Source: Bradysia coprophila (Eukaryota; Arthropoda; Insecta; Diptera; Sciaridae). From it: a stretch of 64,000 bases of DNA. Of the stretch, positions 1-12,724 are shown piece by piece; the stretch's first letter is position 1, and each line of letters starts with the position of its first letter. The translations under genes were made by a program, and so were the position numbers. The notes beneath the pieces were generated by a model. That model did not search any database and was not told the DNA's origin. It was given only the letters and a program-made list of their open reading frames with translations. Where the stretch lies: contig NW_023503555.1 in the NCBI RefSeq assembly GCF_014529535.1, forward strand, positions 2,852,001 through 2,916,000, given 5' to 3'.

Positions 1-2392
1 CATCGCACTGTTTGTGCGCTTTGGATAGCTTTCCATAGCTCTGAGTTTTTTTCGACTCGATTGAAAAAGTGAAACCTTTCAGTGGAATCCAAAAGAAGCT
101 TAAAGCTCTCGAAAGCTAATCAAAAAACAGAGACACAAATGCGATACGTTGTTTTTGCTAAACACGACAGATTGCAGAACTGATTTTGCACTACTGATAA
201 ATGATTTCATCTAACTTGTCTTTGGCTACGGGAGGGCATACAAAATTTTACCTTAAAAAGCTGCTTGCATGCACTGCACTCACTGCATTCAGTTATGAAT
301 TTTGATTTTCATATTTGTATGCCTACGGTCACAGATTTTTAAATTATCGGAAAAATATTAGGTCGATCAGGTCAGGTCTTGACTGAATGAAAAGGTCAAT
401 CATAGACTAATGAACTGTAGCCACTCCTATCGTACATTTATGTGGCATTTCTAAAATCAATTGAACAATTCTAGCTAAAGTCAATAAAGACATAAACTTC
501 TCTATTGTAAATTCCTAACTGATTTGCTCTTCAATCTTTTGTTCGATTTCGCGAATAAAGATATGAAGAGTCGTAAAGATGTCGAGGTAGACGTAAAAGA
601 TAAAATCAACGATTTAATCGGCGGTGCTAAAAAAACGTCGATTAGGAAAACGGTTCTGTTTAGGTGCTTCTTTTATGTTCAATCGACTTGACTAGACCGA
701 AAGAAAAGCAGATGAATTTCATGGCATATTTTAATGGTTCCATAAAAGCAAGGTCGACTTTGGCGAGGTTTTTTTTTGAGTTAAGGAATGTATTCGATAA
801 AATTACCTTAACATGTTCGTTGTAACCAGTTTGTTGTCTCATCTAAACGGCTCTAATATCGTAATCACCCACACATTTATATACATAAACAATCGGTGAG
901 GATAACTTTTTAACGACGTACGTAAACGTCCCTTTCAGCACAGAGCTTTAAAACATAAGTAGCTCGTATAGCTTATCACTTACGAGAGTTACATTCCCTT
1001 CCCTTTGTTTGTACAGTTTTCTTTCCCTCTAACGTTTTATTCGTTGAGGTCGAGACATGCATGATACTCGTTTATTATTTCGAATTTTTCTTCTTCTTTT
1101 TTGAAAATTAATAGCTGGAAATGACATCCTCCATCAATCAGGGTTTTTTTTATAACTTTTGCTTCGGGATGAAAATTTTATTGTCGGTGGTTTTTTTTTA
1201 AATCTATTTTACATAAAACTATTTGTCAACGCCACGTCACATTGTTGAGTCGAATACACACAATATAAAATATTTGTTTAGCTGTGATGATGAGTGATTT
1301 TTCGTTTCAATTCAATGGTACACACAATATTGTACAGTTGTGTACACGTTAAGCATGAAAAGGATTTTCACATCGGTTCATCGTTTTTTTGGGTATTTTA
1401 CAAATTGATGATGCTACGGATAGAGTAGCAGTTCACAGACGGCTAACTAAATATCACCGAAATTATTGTCAAGTCTTTCGCATCTTATGATTCAGGTTTA
1501 ACAGGTCGATGGGATGCAAAAGTCTCGTCGTTAGGGTGCACAATTTGTCAATTTTGTAAAAGTTATCGAAATGATTATGAAAAAACATAAAATCAACTGT
1601 GGTTGGGACAGGCCGATTGAATCTTTGGGATGTAGTGGACTTTTTGGAATTAAATGGGAATATCCCAATTGACGAATACTTGGCTGGCTAGGAACTCCGC
1701 TTCAATTTAATTTTTTAATTGCATTTCTGTTTGGATATTCTCACTTCTGAAGCCACAGAATTTTTGGAATAGAATGGAATTTTTGGAATTGAATAGTGGA
1801 ATAGAAATTATTGAGACTGATTTGTTCCCAGTGGTTAGCCTCTTGAATCCGCTGGAAATTATTTTATTTGATTTTTTCCAATCAGCATAAAGTTATTGAA
1901 ATTGGCTGTATTGTGGATGAAAACTACAACATTCCACTAGGCCTCATTGTTTGTGGGTCCCCTTGACTGCCTTTTTAAATTTAGGGAAATAGATCGTGGA
2001 TTTGAGCACTATTTCACAGGACTCTGTCAGCGTCAGTCCTCCCTGTCGGCAAGTCGGTCACTTCTGTCACTTCATCAAACAATATTTTCATGGATCGAAA
2101 ATTTAATTTCCTAACAAATGATTTTGATTTTTAAATTTCGTATCTCAAAGGACCGACTCGAAGGCAGTGCCATCGGTGATTTTTGCGGTAGTGACGATAA
2201 CAATATCCACAATCTATTAAAGTAAATTGATTTTTTTTATTGAAATGAGGAAAGTTAGCAATGACCAGTGATAAACACAGTGGATTCTTACTTGTACAAT
2301 GCTAACTGTAGCACCGACCAGTGATAAGCTCACAGAATGTTTACTTTTTACTTCTAGCAGTTTTTGAAAGGCGCTCAGATTTTCCATATCTG

Positions 2393-3030
2393 GTTCAGGA
2401 TTTTTCGAGTTATTGTGCAATCAAAAACCAGATAAAATTGCTTTTGGGAATTACTTCAAGATCATGAATACTAAGCTGACAATCTAAGAACTTGAACCCA
2501 AAAACGTTTTTCTTCGTCGGTTACAACCAAAGTTTCCAAATTTGGTTCAGGATTTCTCAAGTTATCGTGAAATTCGAAAGCCAGACAAAAATGCTTTTGG
2601 GAATTACTCAGAGAGCATGAGTCTACCATTGACCGTATTCGAAATTGAGCACAAAAATGTTATCTCTCATCGAATAAAACAAAAAGTTCCAAAATTGATT
2701 CCGGATTTCTCGAGATATCGTGAAATCCGAAAGCCAGACAAAAATGCTTTTTAAATTACTTCCAGATCATTTGTCCAACATCGATCACCTACGAACTTGA
2801 CCTGAGGAATTTTATTCCTCGTCGATTAAAACCAAAATTTCCAAAATCGGTTTAGATTTACTCAAGTTATCGTGCTATCAAGAAACAAGAAAAAAACTCT
2901 TTTAAGAATAACTCCCATCCCAGATCAGTAGGAAGATATTGACCATCTACGAACTTGACCTCAGGAATTTAATTACTCGTCGATTGAAACTAAATTTTTG
3001 AAAATCGGTTCAGAATTACTCAAGCGTTTC
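2393..3030. repeat. Degenerate tandem repeat, about 152-bp unit, 4-5 copies
   Basis: The phrase GGTTCAGGATTTCTCAAGTT and variants recur near 2393, 2544, 2697, 2850 and 3008, about 151-157 bp apart. They are followed by a shared stretch with GAAAGCCAGACAAAAATGC and then GAACTTGACC. The copies have diverged, so this is an old array. Short open frames across it (2542-2754) are repeat artefacts. Confidence 0.75.
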
Positions 3031-3289
3031 AGTATTTTTCGTTTTTTGCTAACATTTCATACATTTTACAAAATCGGTCATAGTGAACATATTTTATGAT
3101 ATATGACCCTTGACTTAACAGTCAAGGGAATTAACAGAGCAGTCCAGAAAGGCGTCGAAAAAAATTTACTCTGAAGACTTTATTTCTAGTCATTTCAGAG
3201 ACTATGGAACGGTTTTTCTAGTATGGTTCGGTGAAAGGTATCAATCATACCAATCAGGAAAAAAACGATTTATGAATACGTAAAGTGAA

Positions 3290-3698
3290 TTTTGTTGATC
3301 CGAGGCGAAGCCTAGTTCAATAAACACACGAAAACGAGACTTTCTATTTTTATCCCGATTTATGTAATAGCTATTTTCCTAACGCATGCTAAAATGCTTT
3401 TTTAGCGAATTTGCCAAAAAAGCCTTTTAGCATAAGTTACGAACAACGTTTTTCCTAAATAACGTGGGAAATAAGCGACGAAGTCACGATAATTCAAAAC
3501 TAGTTAGGAAATGGGTTTTACATGATTAGAGTGGAAATGCTTGAAACACGAAAGGTACGGTTTGTGACCAATTTTATTGTTTTCCCTAGGTGTGTTATAA
3601 GCTATTTTCGAGCGCAGGAAAAACAAAAGTTTGTAAAAATAATGAAGTTTCCTTTTCGGTAGCTTATTAACCTCGACTTCGCCTCGGATCAACAAAAT
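3290..3698. mobile_element. Small inverted-repeat (foldback/MITE-like) element
   Basis: The sequence TTGTTGATCCGAGGCGAAG near 3293-3312 returns as its reverse complement near 3677-3695, an inverted repeat of about 23 bp flanking some 400 bp. Inside, about 3370-3448, is a second imperfect palindrome (TTCCTAACGCATGCTAAAA against TTTTAGCATAAGTTACGAA). A diverged copy of that inner palindrome lies at about 6968-7090. No target duplication was recognised. Confidence 0.6.
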
Positions 3699-4295
3699 TC
3701 CCACGCAAACTCTACTTTTCATATTTTCATCCCTAAGTTATGCGATTAAGTGTTTTTTAAGTGTTTTTAAGTGTTTTTAAGTGTTTTACTAGCAACTAGC
3801 CCGACTGGTCTGGCTTCGAGAACACATTTCGTTATTTACTTCGAGGACTATATTTCTGGATATAAATCGAGTTTCATACAATTTCTTCTCACTGGTTGGT
3901 ATGATTCATGCCTTTCACATTTCGTTGGAAATATTTTTCTCGAACATTTACCGCCGAAGTTATACTCGAGAAACGGTTCCTGAGTCTCAAATTATACACT
4001 TTTGTCTCAGCCAGCATCTTTGGAACAACTTCTCAAAAAAAAGGCTGTTCCGGTTATAAAAATGTGGGAATGTGTAATGTGAGAAATCTAGAAACTATTG
4101 CAAAATTAGGAAATTGAGCACCCTAGCCGTTCATCGCTGGCTTCCCTGATTGATCGATTTGAATATTACAATCACTGATCAGTGAAACTTAGATTCAGAT
4201 TAGACTCATGGGAGAGGGACTTCAACAATAAATCTCAGGATTAAAAAAATCAAACGAAATGCGGTGTCGTCAATAGGGTGACTTATAATTTGTCA

Positions 4296-4301
4296 TTTAT
4301 T
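4296..4301 (-). promoter_or_regulatory. Polyadenylation signal of the AP endonuclease gene
   Basis: AATAAA on the minus strand, 110 nt downstream of the TAG stop at 4411-4413. Position and strand fit the transcript end of that gene. Confidence 0.5.
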
Positions 4302-4410
4302 TCCTCAAAATTTCCTTCAATCAAGCACAGAATTTGGTAAGATGTTCGCATGCATCCAACAAACGACTCAACTTGAAACGTAATAATTTCACGGCAGTTT
4401 CGCCGTCAAA

Positions 4411-5751
4411 CTAATCAACTTGTTTATACAACAACTTAATTTCCCTCTTATAAACCAGGGGATCTTTGTCAGTGACCGGGGTCTCCAGAACCATCGGAAT
4501 ATTTTTGAATCTCGGGTCATTGACCAATCGTTTGAATGCCTTCAAACCAATCTTTCCTTTTCCAATATTGGCATGACGGTCCAGATGTGAACCGCATACT
4601 CCTATAAATTAAGAAATTAGTTAAAATGACTTAGAATGACTGTCCAGTGCCCACCCACCATTTGAATCGTTAAGATGAACGGCTTTCAGGTACTTTATTC
4701 CGATAAGCTCTTCGAATTCTGTCATCATTTGGTTGAATCCGTCCTCGGTTTTAAGATTGTGACCTGAGTGATTTCAATGTCAACATTTCGTGTGAGTTGT
4801 GAGGAATAAAATTCAAATTTTACCTGCCGCAAATGCATGGCACGTATCAATGCAAACTCCGACACGCGATTTGTCTTCCACCAGATCGATAATCTTTTTG
4901 ATTTCTTTGAAATCTCCACCGATGGTATGACCTTGTTTGCACATGTTTTCAATCACTGGAAAACAAATTGAAATTTAACCAGAGTACATAAAGAGCAGAT
5001 GTGGTTTGTGCCATTACCAGCGATAACCGATTTGGTTTTACTGTGTGCAATGTTTATCGATTCAGCAATGTTTTTGATGCATTCGTCAATGGAAATTTTG
5101 CCGCAGGTCGATCCGGGATGAAAATTATACAAATCGATACCGAGCCTGTCACATCGATCCATACCGTCGATCATTAATTTTCGCGATTTGGCTAACAGTT
5201 CCTTGTCACCGGAGCCAGGATTCATCAGGTACGAAGCATGCGGTACGATCAAATGGGATGGAAAACCGTAGTCATCGCAGACTTTTCGAAATTTTTTGAC
5301 CGACTCCTCGTCCAGTTCTTTGACATTCCATGTTCGTTGATTGCAAAGGAAAAAGGCCGCCGCCTGTGCACCTATAGCTCCAGCCTCAATAATGGCATTT
5401 TCGATTCCGCCTGGTTACATTAAAAAAGAGCTGACGATTGCGAATTCATTCAACCACATTGATGCAACATTTTTCCTCACCAGAAATCGATAAATGAGAT
5501 CCAATGAAGACATTGTGTTTGCTCGTTTCAACGAAGTTTTTTGGCAGAATGTTCGTCATTGATTTGTAATTAACTTTGCCGTCCTTTCCCTTTGGCACAT
5601 TTTCAATTTCGTTTTCCGATTCTGAGGAAATTTCCGACTGTTCCTCAGTTTCAGTTTCCTTTTTAACAACCTTGAACGGGAGAGTTTTTTGAATTTTAGC
5701 TTTACTGCCATTTGTGGCAGTGCTGGCTGGACGGGCTCGTTTCGGTGCCAT
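4411..5751 (-). CDS. AP endonuclease, endonuclease IV (Nfo/Apn1) family
   Basis: Cuts DNA 5' to abasic sites in base-excision repair, using a trinuclear zinc centre. Exons on the minus strand: 5751-5481, 5410-5018, 4955-4824, 4763-4659, 4601-4411. All four introns (57-70 nt) are GT-AG and phase 1, and together give 363 residues. The family signatures are in order: [56 protein letters not shown] and LETP, so all nine metal ligands of E. coli endonuclease IV have a counterpart. About 85 residues precede the barrel, rich in Lys/Arg ([10 protein letters not shown]) and then acidic, a probable nuclear-localising tail. The start is the first ATG of that open exon. An AATAAA lies 110 nt past the stop (4296-4301). 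To my knowledge Drosophila melanogaster lacks this family. The family call is very secure; exon limits are by eye. Confidence 0.93.
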
Positions 5752-8700
5752 GAGATGTGCAATAGTTTTTACAATTAGAGAACGAATGGTGAATTACGAT
5801 TTTGTGCCTGATTTAACAGTGAAGCCAATTTGGCGGTAACCCGGTGTAACGTATTATGACACAGACTTTTCTGTCAAATTCGATTGGATATTTGTAGTCG
5901 AAATACGAAATGAAGCACTCGAAAATTATTTTTGTGTTTCTTGTAAATGAGACAACAATATTTTGATATAATTTTTGACTAACAATATTTTTCCAACGAC
6001 AATAACAATTAAGTTAAGAAATAACACAAAAAGAGACTGTTTCGCACACACCAGTCTCGTTGACTTTGTTTACATTTACATCGTTGACGATAATTCGCAT
6101 ACACACATACATTCAAACGGTCCATACGTTCGTTTTACGCACGAAATAGAGAGATAGTTCCATTTATTTATGCATTCAAGTGGGGCGCACATTTCTCACA
6201 AAACACAAACTGGTACAGGACTTGGTTTGTTTTAAGATTTCTTCTTCCCTCGATATAGATAATGATTCTATTTTAAATCGATATGTCCACTGCTTGTTCA
6301 AACCTATTTTTAAAATAAGTTTTCTTTACAAAAATCATCAATGTTCAAACACTTCGCCAACCAACTGTGGATTTATACATTTACGTAAATAACGTGGCAT
6401 AGACGAATTGCGGGAATTATTTTCAATTGCTGTTCAATTTTTTTTAAGTGAATTGAATTGGCTGAATTTAACAGTAAATAGAGACTGATAATCCACCATT
6501 ACACTTTGGGTCACATTACACTTTGGGTTTGAAATCTATGCCACATTATTACACTACCCGATACGAGAGACATTTGTTCTGATACTTTAACTTTTAGACT
6601 AAAGAATGTCCCTAACAAGGTGTTTTAACACTTTTTTCTTATAAGAATGGGACGACTCAACTCTGCGTTTCATTTCGAATTGTCAGAGCACTTCTTATTG
6701 TCGAAATGAAGGTATTATAGTCCCGAAAATATGACGAATAAAATTTTAACCTGTCACAGACGAAAAGCATATTAACAGTTTTACTGTATCTGATCCATTA
6801 GTTCATTTGATCGAAGATTTTCAGAGATTAATTTCGGAAATCTATTACTTCATTTGTTTATAACATAATTTTTGCTATATAAGACCTCATTTGATAGAGC
6901 TTGCCGTTTATTATTGCTGTCGTTGTCGATAACAGATGATAGCCGTCTGTGACAGGCTAATAGTGGTTTTCCTGACGCATGCCAAAGAGTTTTTTTTAGC
7001 GAATGAGAGGTTTCCAGCACGAGCCGGAGCCAGAGGGGAGTTCTGGAATCGAATTCGCTAAGAAAGTCATTTAGCATAAGTTAGGAACAACGTTGCTGGG
7101 CTGGCATTTCAGAATTAGATCAACAAAATCTGTCACCTGTCACCTGTCGTGCCTAAGAAGTTAATAATTTGGAAAATTTAATTTGTCAAATACAATGGGG
7201 TGGCGGTAGTCAGACGGCTGTTGTTCTTTCATTTATAAATTTTATTGAATGCGATTTTTTGACTCAAAGAACAATAGGTGTCCAACTACTGGTAACACGT
7301 CCGCCCTATAATATGCTATGAGTATGGGTTGCTCATAATGAAAATTTTAACATCGAACTTTTGTAAATCAATCTGATTGAACTAAACCAGTCTGAAAAAT
7401 AGAATCAAAACCCATCGAACTTTTTACTCACACATAAGTGAAGACATCTGTATAGTTTCATCATATAGCAAAAGGTATTCCAATGAAGTAACAGAGTCTG
7501 TATCAAAAGCTAGTTGATCCTTTTGAACAAAATGACAGAAGTGATCTTTGTTGGCGCTTCTAACAAAGATAGGGATAGGAAAATTCAGAGCTTACAGAAA
7601 CGGCTAGTCATCTGTAGTTAGTGAATTACCGATGAGCTCTGGCTAGAATTCTCTCGTGTAGCGGAATGTATGAAAAAAATATTGAAGGTATATATTTGGA
7701 AATTTACGCAAACGAAGTAACAGATTTGATGATTTTTACATCTCCAAAAGGTTAAAAAAAAGTAAATGCTTCATTAGTTTATGCAACGCAGCATCATAAA
7801 GTTCAAAATCTGCGAACTTAAGATGACTCACGATATGTATTATGATGGACATAATAATAATTACACATCTAGAGCCTAATAAAGTACTTCGCACTCGATG
7901 TCATAAATAACTATTATAATTGTTGTAAATGCTTCAGTAGTTAATAGTCAGCAGCCCTGCAATTATGTAAAGATGCGTATGTTTAGTGTATTAGAGGTTA
8001 GAAGTAGCTAACTTACAAAAATGTATTGGCGCACGAATTGTTTATTATTAATTGTATATGCATGCTTCGTAAAAAGATTGTGATCAGTGATGTTTGTAAC
8101 TTTTTTTTTTTTTCAAGTCATATCCTAAGTTATAGAAAATTTTGTATCACTATTGTAATGTAGATGGCATGATTTTCAGTATCTGCTTTAGGAACATCCC
8201 TAAATCCCGTCAGTTCTTTCCTTTTTTCAGCTAACTTTCCACCCCTAAAACATAATAACATTCACTTTTTCAAAGCTGACGTGATTTATGAATGTCCACG
8301 TTATTTTGTATGAATATGTGGTTGTTGTGTAGTATTGTGATCGTATCCTTATTTTCCAGTTTACACCCTACTGTAGGACTCCTATTTTATTCCTACGAAT
8401 AAAAATCTTTATACTGATAGCATTTCTTGTATCCGTTTTTTTAAGTCCCAGCTATGAATACAACAGGAACAAAATGAACTAGTGAGATTACAATTTTTTA
8501 GACTCAACAAAGTTTTACACATCAAAAATCAAAAATTACCACACACTCCTACTTAGGAAAATTGCAGTAATATTGTCATTTTCCGGATTAAACATATTTC
8601 CCAATTATTACAGGCGACATCAGTGAAATTGAGTCATGAATTCCGTGCAGCCCTTTTTGAGTTAGTCTACTCATAGAAACAAAAACGCATACTTGTTTAT

Positions 8701-9237
8701 GCAAGCTTAGTATAAAGACGTAGGACCAGTTTTGTTTGTATGACCAGCCGAAAAAAAGCTGGAGAAAATTCATGTCTAAATTTCACTGTAAAAAAAATCA
8801 TTTTAAACTGCGAGCCTGGGCATATCAGTCACACATTGACAAAAATCAAAATTGGTGACAAAATGAAGGCAAAATGAAATTTGAAGAATTTTGATTGATA
8901 AATCTGTCGCGTTAGACAAGTCAAATTCAATGTTTAACTTGTCTTAAAAGTTTGAGAACAAATGTTTGTCTTTCACACAACCTATGAGAGACTGACGTGT
9001 ACACAGGTTCCGCTTGAAGAAATGAAAGAGTTCAACTGGGAAACAATTTCACTGTACCACTAACAAACAATTTCCTACACAAAATACATGCCAGACACAG
9101 TACAACAGAACAGGATGAAATCAGAGCGAACAGGAAATCGTTAAAATGTTTATTATTCACCGCGTTCACTAGCGCACAAAATTCAACTAAAAACAACTTT
9201 CTCAAATTCTCAATATTTGTCCCAATAAATATTTCAG
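5752..9237. other. Intergenic region between AP endonuclease and phosphatase
   Basis: No coding exon recognised. It must contain the promoter of the leftward AP endonuclease gene and probably the unseen 5' exon of the rightward phosphatase. One full copy of a dispersed ~100-bp repeat lies at 6838-6942, with reverse-strand fragments near 7481 and 7711. A diverged copy of the palindrome seen at 3370-3448 lies at about 6968-7090. Confidence 0.55.
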
Positions 9238-11763
9238 ACACACATTCACGTGCCTGAACGAAACAGACCATTGGCCAGCACACGAATTAGAAGCCTGAGT
9301 GCTAGTCGTGGATTATCAGGTTCTTCTCATTACAACAATACATCACGATCGTATCTAATTGACACTAATAAGTCATATCTAGCCTTACGCGCCTCACAGC
9401 CCCCCGACAACTACAGCAAGGTAATTTGTATATTTGATGTGTATTTGTGTGTTTTTGTGAATGTGATGTCCGAGAGCGCCGTTGTGGGTAATTTCATGCC
9501 ATAGATTTGCGATTTCGTTAATATTAAGATGTGTGTGGCCTTGGTGTTGAGCTTTTATGAGCTAAAGGACTAACAAATTTTTGCATTAAGAGGATCCTTA
9601 CACAGAAAAATATTAAATTTTATATCATTACTGTTATCGAGCTTTCCGCATCGCTCACTAAGTGCCGCCGTTTTTACATGTCTTTTAAGAAACTTCTAAA
9701 ATTCTTATACGCGTAGAGCATCACTTGTATTATTGCGGAAACTTATAATTAACTTTCATGATTACGCAATTCATCAGACCATTTTTGGATCATTAAAATG
9801 ATTGATACGTTAAATGGCGTCATATTCGAATCAATTAAGTGTTTTGCCAACAAACTTCCGGTTTTTCGGGACTGAATTAATTTTCCGAATCTATTTTTGG
9901 TGTTGCAAAACATACTCCACTTTTGTGTGAATTACAGCATTATGAAATGAAAATTTGATGAGTGAAAGATGCAAAGAATTTCAGCAAATTTTGGCTGCAC
10001 AACAACACCACTCTCGTTTTGTATAATTTATTCTAAAAGCATTCCCATCACAGCTGCAATTACAACAAGCTCGTAATGCAATAATGTAAATCAACAAAAA
10101 CCAATTATTTATAGTTATACGGCATACATATCCCGAACAATTGCTTGCAGGAATAAAATATTATGTGGGTTAGAAGTGGAACACATTGCAGTTATTAAAA
10201 TGTGATGAATTCGGTTTATTTAGGTGAAAGTTATTTTCGGTTTTCGGAATCCGCTCAAGTTGAGATATTGTGCCACATTTTCAGGACGATGAACTCGCAT
10301 TTTATTTTCATACAATTGAATTAGAGCGTTGGTATGACAATAGGGAATTTGTTTGAGAGGTAGGAAGGACAGAGAAGAGACCTAGAACTATTTTAAAGGG
10401 GACTGAATTATGAAGCGAAGGGAATGGAAATGTTGAGTTTTTAGTAGCGGCATACACACTGACTATTTTTGGGGAAACGCTTTCCCATATTTTTCCGACT
10501 CTAACTAAATTTTCCCGACTTTTCATAATTTTTTCCGAATTTTCATAAATTTTCCCGAATTTTCATAAATTTTTCCGAATTTTCATAAATTTTTCCGAAT
10601 TTTCATAAATTTTCTCGGTTTTCCTAAAATTTGGAGCTTTTTTCCTAAAATTTCCAGAGTTTTCTAGAATGTTTCAAAATTAAGGAAAATGTGGAAAAAT
10701 GACGGAAAATTCAAGAAAGTATTTTCCACAAAATAATCTCTGGGTATAAATGTGTCCGACCTGGTCAAATGGGAGATTTTGAATTTTTGTATGAATATAA
10801 GACTCTTATCAAAACTTTATGAAAAAAAAACTTCCCAAAGGGCATTGTTATGGCTTCCATGCTATTGTATCCATCAATGATTTCCAATGATTTTAATAGT
10901 CAATTCGATTTAATTCTCTCAGAAGCAATACCAATACAGAAACATTCTAACTGTCCACGAAAAGTGTCCCTACTAAGTCGGTTCAAGTTTTCCATAATTT
11001 TCTTTTTCATTTCAGTATGCCAATCGCTTAGAACAGCCAACGGAAAGAACTAGCGGTCGTCAGTTGCAGCGCATATTACAATATTGTGTCACACCATGCC
11101 GACCATTACCGACCTTCCGACGAGCCGAAACTACCATTCACGATACTGACTGTGATGAAGTGTACCCTTCACTATACATCGGAGATGTGTTCGTATTCGA
11201 AAACTTTCCAATTATTCGTTCATCCACTAAAAAAACCGCTTGCGCGTATTCGTTTCTTCCGCAGGGCTTCCGCAAAAAATAAAACTTTTCTGAGACTGAT
11301 GGGCATCACGCATATTTTGAATACAGCGGAAGGTTCAAGGTATGGCCAAGTGGACACAGGTCACCGGTATTACCGAGACATGCCAAACATTCGTTACATG
11401 GGCTTTCCTATGACTGATCATCCTAGCACCGACATTTCTAGATACTTTTACATAGCATCCAAATTCATTGAGAACGGCATCGACAGCGGAGGTATGAATG
11501 AATGAAACGATATGGACAGTTCGCTGATTGATTTTGACGATTGATTTTGAATGCTAGGTAAAGTTCTCGTTCACTGCATGATGGGCATTTCGCGATCGGC
11601 TACGTGTGCGCTGGCCTATTTGATGATCAACCGGAAAATGTCGGCCGTTGATGCTATACGTACGGTACGGTTACGGCGCGATGTTCGACCGAATGATGGA
11701 TTTTTACAACAACTTGCTGATCTGGACAACGAGCTGCGAAGAGAGAGGCAATACGCATATTGA
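9238..11763 (+). CDS. Atypical dual-specificity protein phosphatase (5' end missing)
   Basis: Dephosphorylates Tyr and Ser/Thr in proteins. Visible exons: 9238-9420, 11016-11188, 11265-11491, 11558-11763 (TGA), giving 262 codons plus stop. The junctions are in frame and GT-AG; the first intron is 1595 nt, the others 76 and 66 nt. The fold signature [19 protein letters not shown] is completed across a phase-2 intron. The general-acid loop is in [12 protein letters not shown], and the catalytic loop HCMMGISRS has the essential Cys and Arg (CX5R). There is no MAPK-binding rhodanese domain, so it resembles the DUSP3/13/26-type group. The N-terminal exon is basic and Ser-rich ([12 protein letters not shown]). 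That exon begins after a good acceptor (ATATTTCAG-like) with no ATG, so translation probably starts further upstream. Family certain, 5' end unresolved. Confidence 0.9.
10521..10620. repeat. 20-bp tandem repeat in the phosphatase intron
   Basis: Five head-to-tail copies of TTTCATAAATTTTTCCGAAT with single-base changes, within the 1.6-kb first visible intron of the phosphatase. It looks like simple minisatellite expansion. Confidence 0.85.
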
Positions 11764-12236
11764 TAACAGTTTGTTTGTAAATATGTTTATGTGCGTGCAA
11801 AAGAAATTTTTATTTTCTTTCTATAATTCACACTAACAAAAACGAAACTTTCGGATTCTAAATTTTACGCGCGACAAAAATTATAGATTTTACACTCGGT
11901 GCACTCCTTCAAAAAATATTTTCATTTCAATAGAAAATCCCACCACAAGAGACTTCGTCGAAAGTTTAAGATGGAATTGAATTATACTTCCCAGAGTGAA
12001 ATTGAAATATTTTATGGAAATTGTCATCGACACCGTCGGTATATAATAGTTTTCTGACGAAATAGTACCTATACTCGTGGTCAACGCCGAAACGATAAGG
12101 TCAATAAATTAGAAGAACGAGGAGATGAATTTTAGAACTAATTTGGTTTTCCATTCACATCTGCCAACACGTTACGAATCGAAATAACGGTATATACAAT
12201 TACAATGTCGTCGCAACAATCAATTTTCCTGTAGAT

Positions 12237-12335
12237 ACACAGAGCGACGCGAAGAAGACCTAATTCAAATTTTTCAAACCTGACTGGAGAACAAAACACA
12301 GATTTGAATTAGGTCTTCTTCGTGTCGCGTTGTGT
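12237..12335. repeat. Long hairpin, 34-bp arms
   Basis: Arms 12237-12270 and 12302-12335 are reverse complements with about three differences (core GAAGAAGACCTAATTCAAAT), separated by a 31-nt loop. It could be a tiny MITE or a transcribed hairpin precursor. It is about 470 nt downstream of the phosphatase stop. Confidence 0.8.
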
Positions 12336-12507
12336 AGCTAGAGTAACTTCTTTGTTGTATATTACTCTGTTACTCAGAAGATCTTTAGTCTTAAACTCAC
12401 GAATTGATAAACGGCTACTCTCAGCAGGTATAGAATGTGTTTGTCGACCGTGCGTTTTCGCATCACATAGAATCCTCTCAATTTCACATACGATTTTGAC
12501 GTATTGG

Positions 12508-12724
12508 CAGGGACTAATTTTGAGAAAATTTGAGAAAATTGGGAAAATTTAGAAAAATTTAAAAAAATTGGGAAAATTGAAAAAAATTTGGGAAAATTTT
12601 TGAGAAAATTTAGGAAAAATTTGAGAAAATTTTTGGAATTTTTTTTCTTCAATTTTCTCAAAATTTGAGAAAATTGAAAAAATTTGGGAAAATTGAAAAA
12701 ACGTTTTCTCAAAATTAGTCCCTG
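12508..12724. mobile_element. hAT-type MITE, 217 bp, with 8-bp target duplication
   Basis: The ends are inverted repeats beginning CAGGGACTAATTTTGAGAAA. Identical 8-bp flanks CGTATTGG lie at 12500-12507 and 12725-12732. An 8-bp duplication and a CAGGG end are typical of the hAT superfamily. The interior is a low-complexity run of GGGAAAATT/TTGAGAAAATT motifs. No transposase, so non-autonomous. Confidence 0.88.

Larger units (their letters stand above)
1..4295. other. Left intergenic region, no gene recognised
   Basis: I see no convincing exon on either strand; the open frames are short and lack splice-linked partners. The stretch is AT-rich. It holds a degenerate tandem array (about 2.39-3.03 kb) and an inverted-repeat element (3.29-3.70 kb), listed separately. 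The rest shows only low-complexity A/T runs. Confidence 0.6.
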
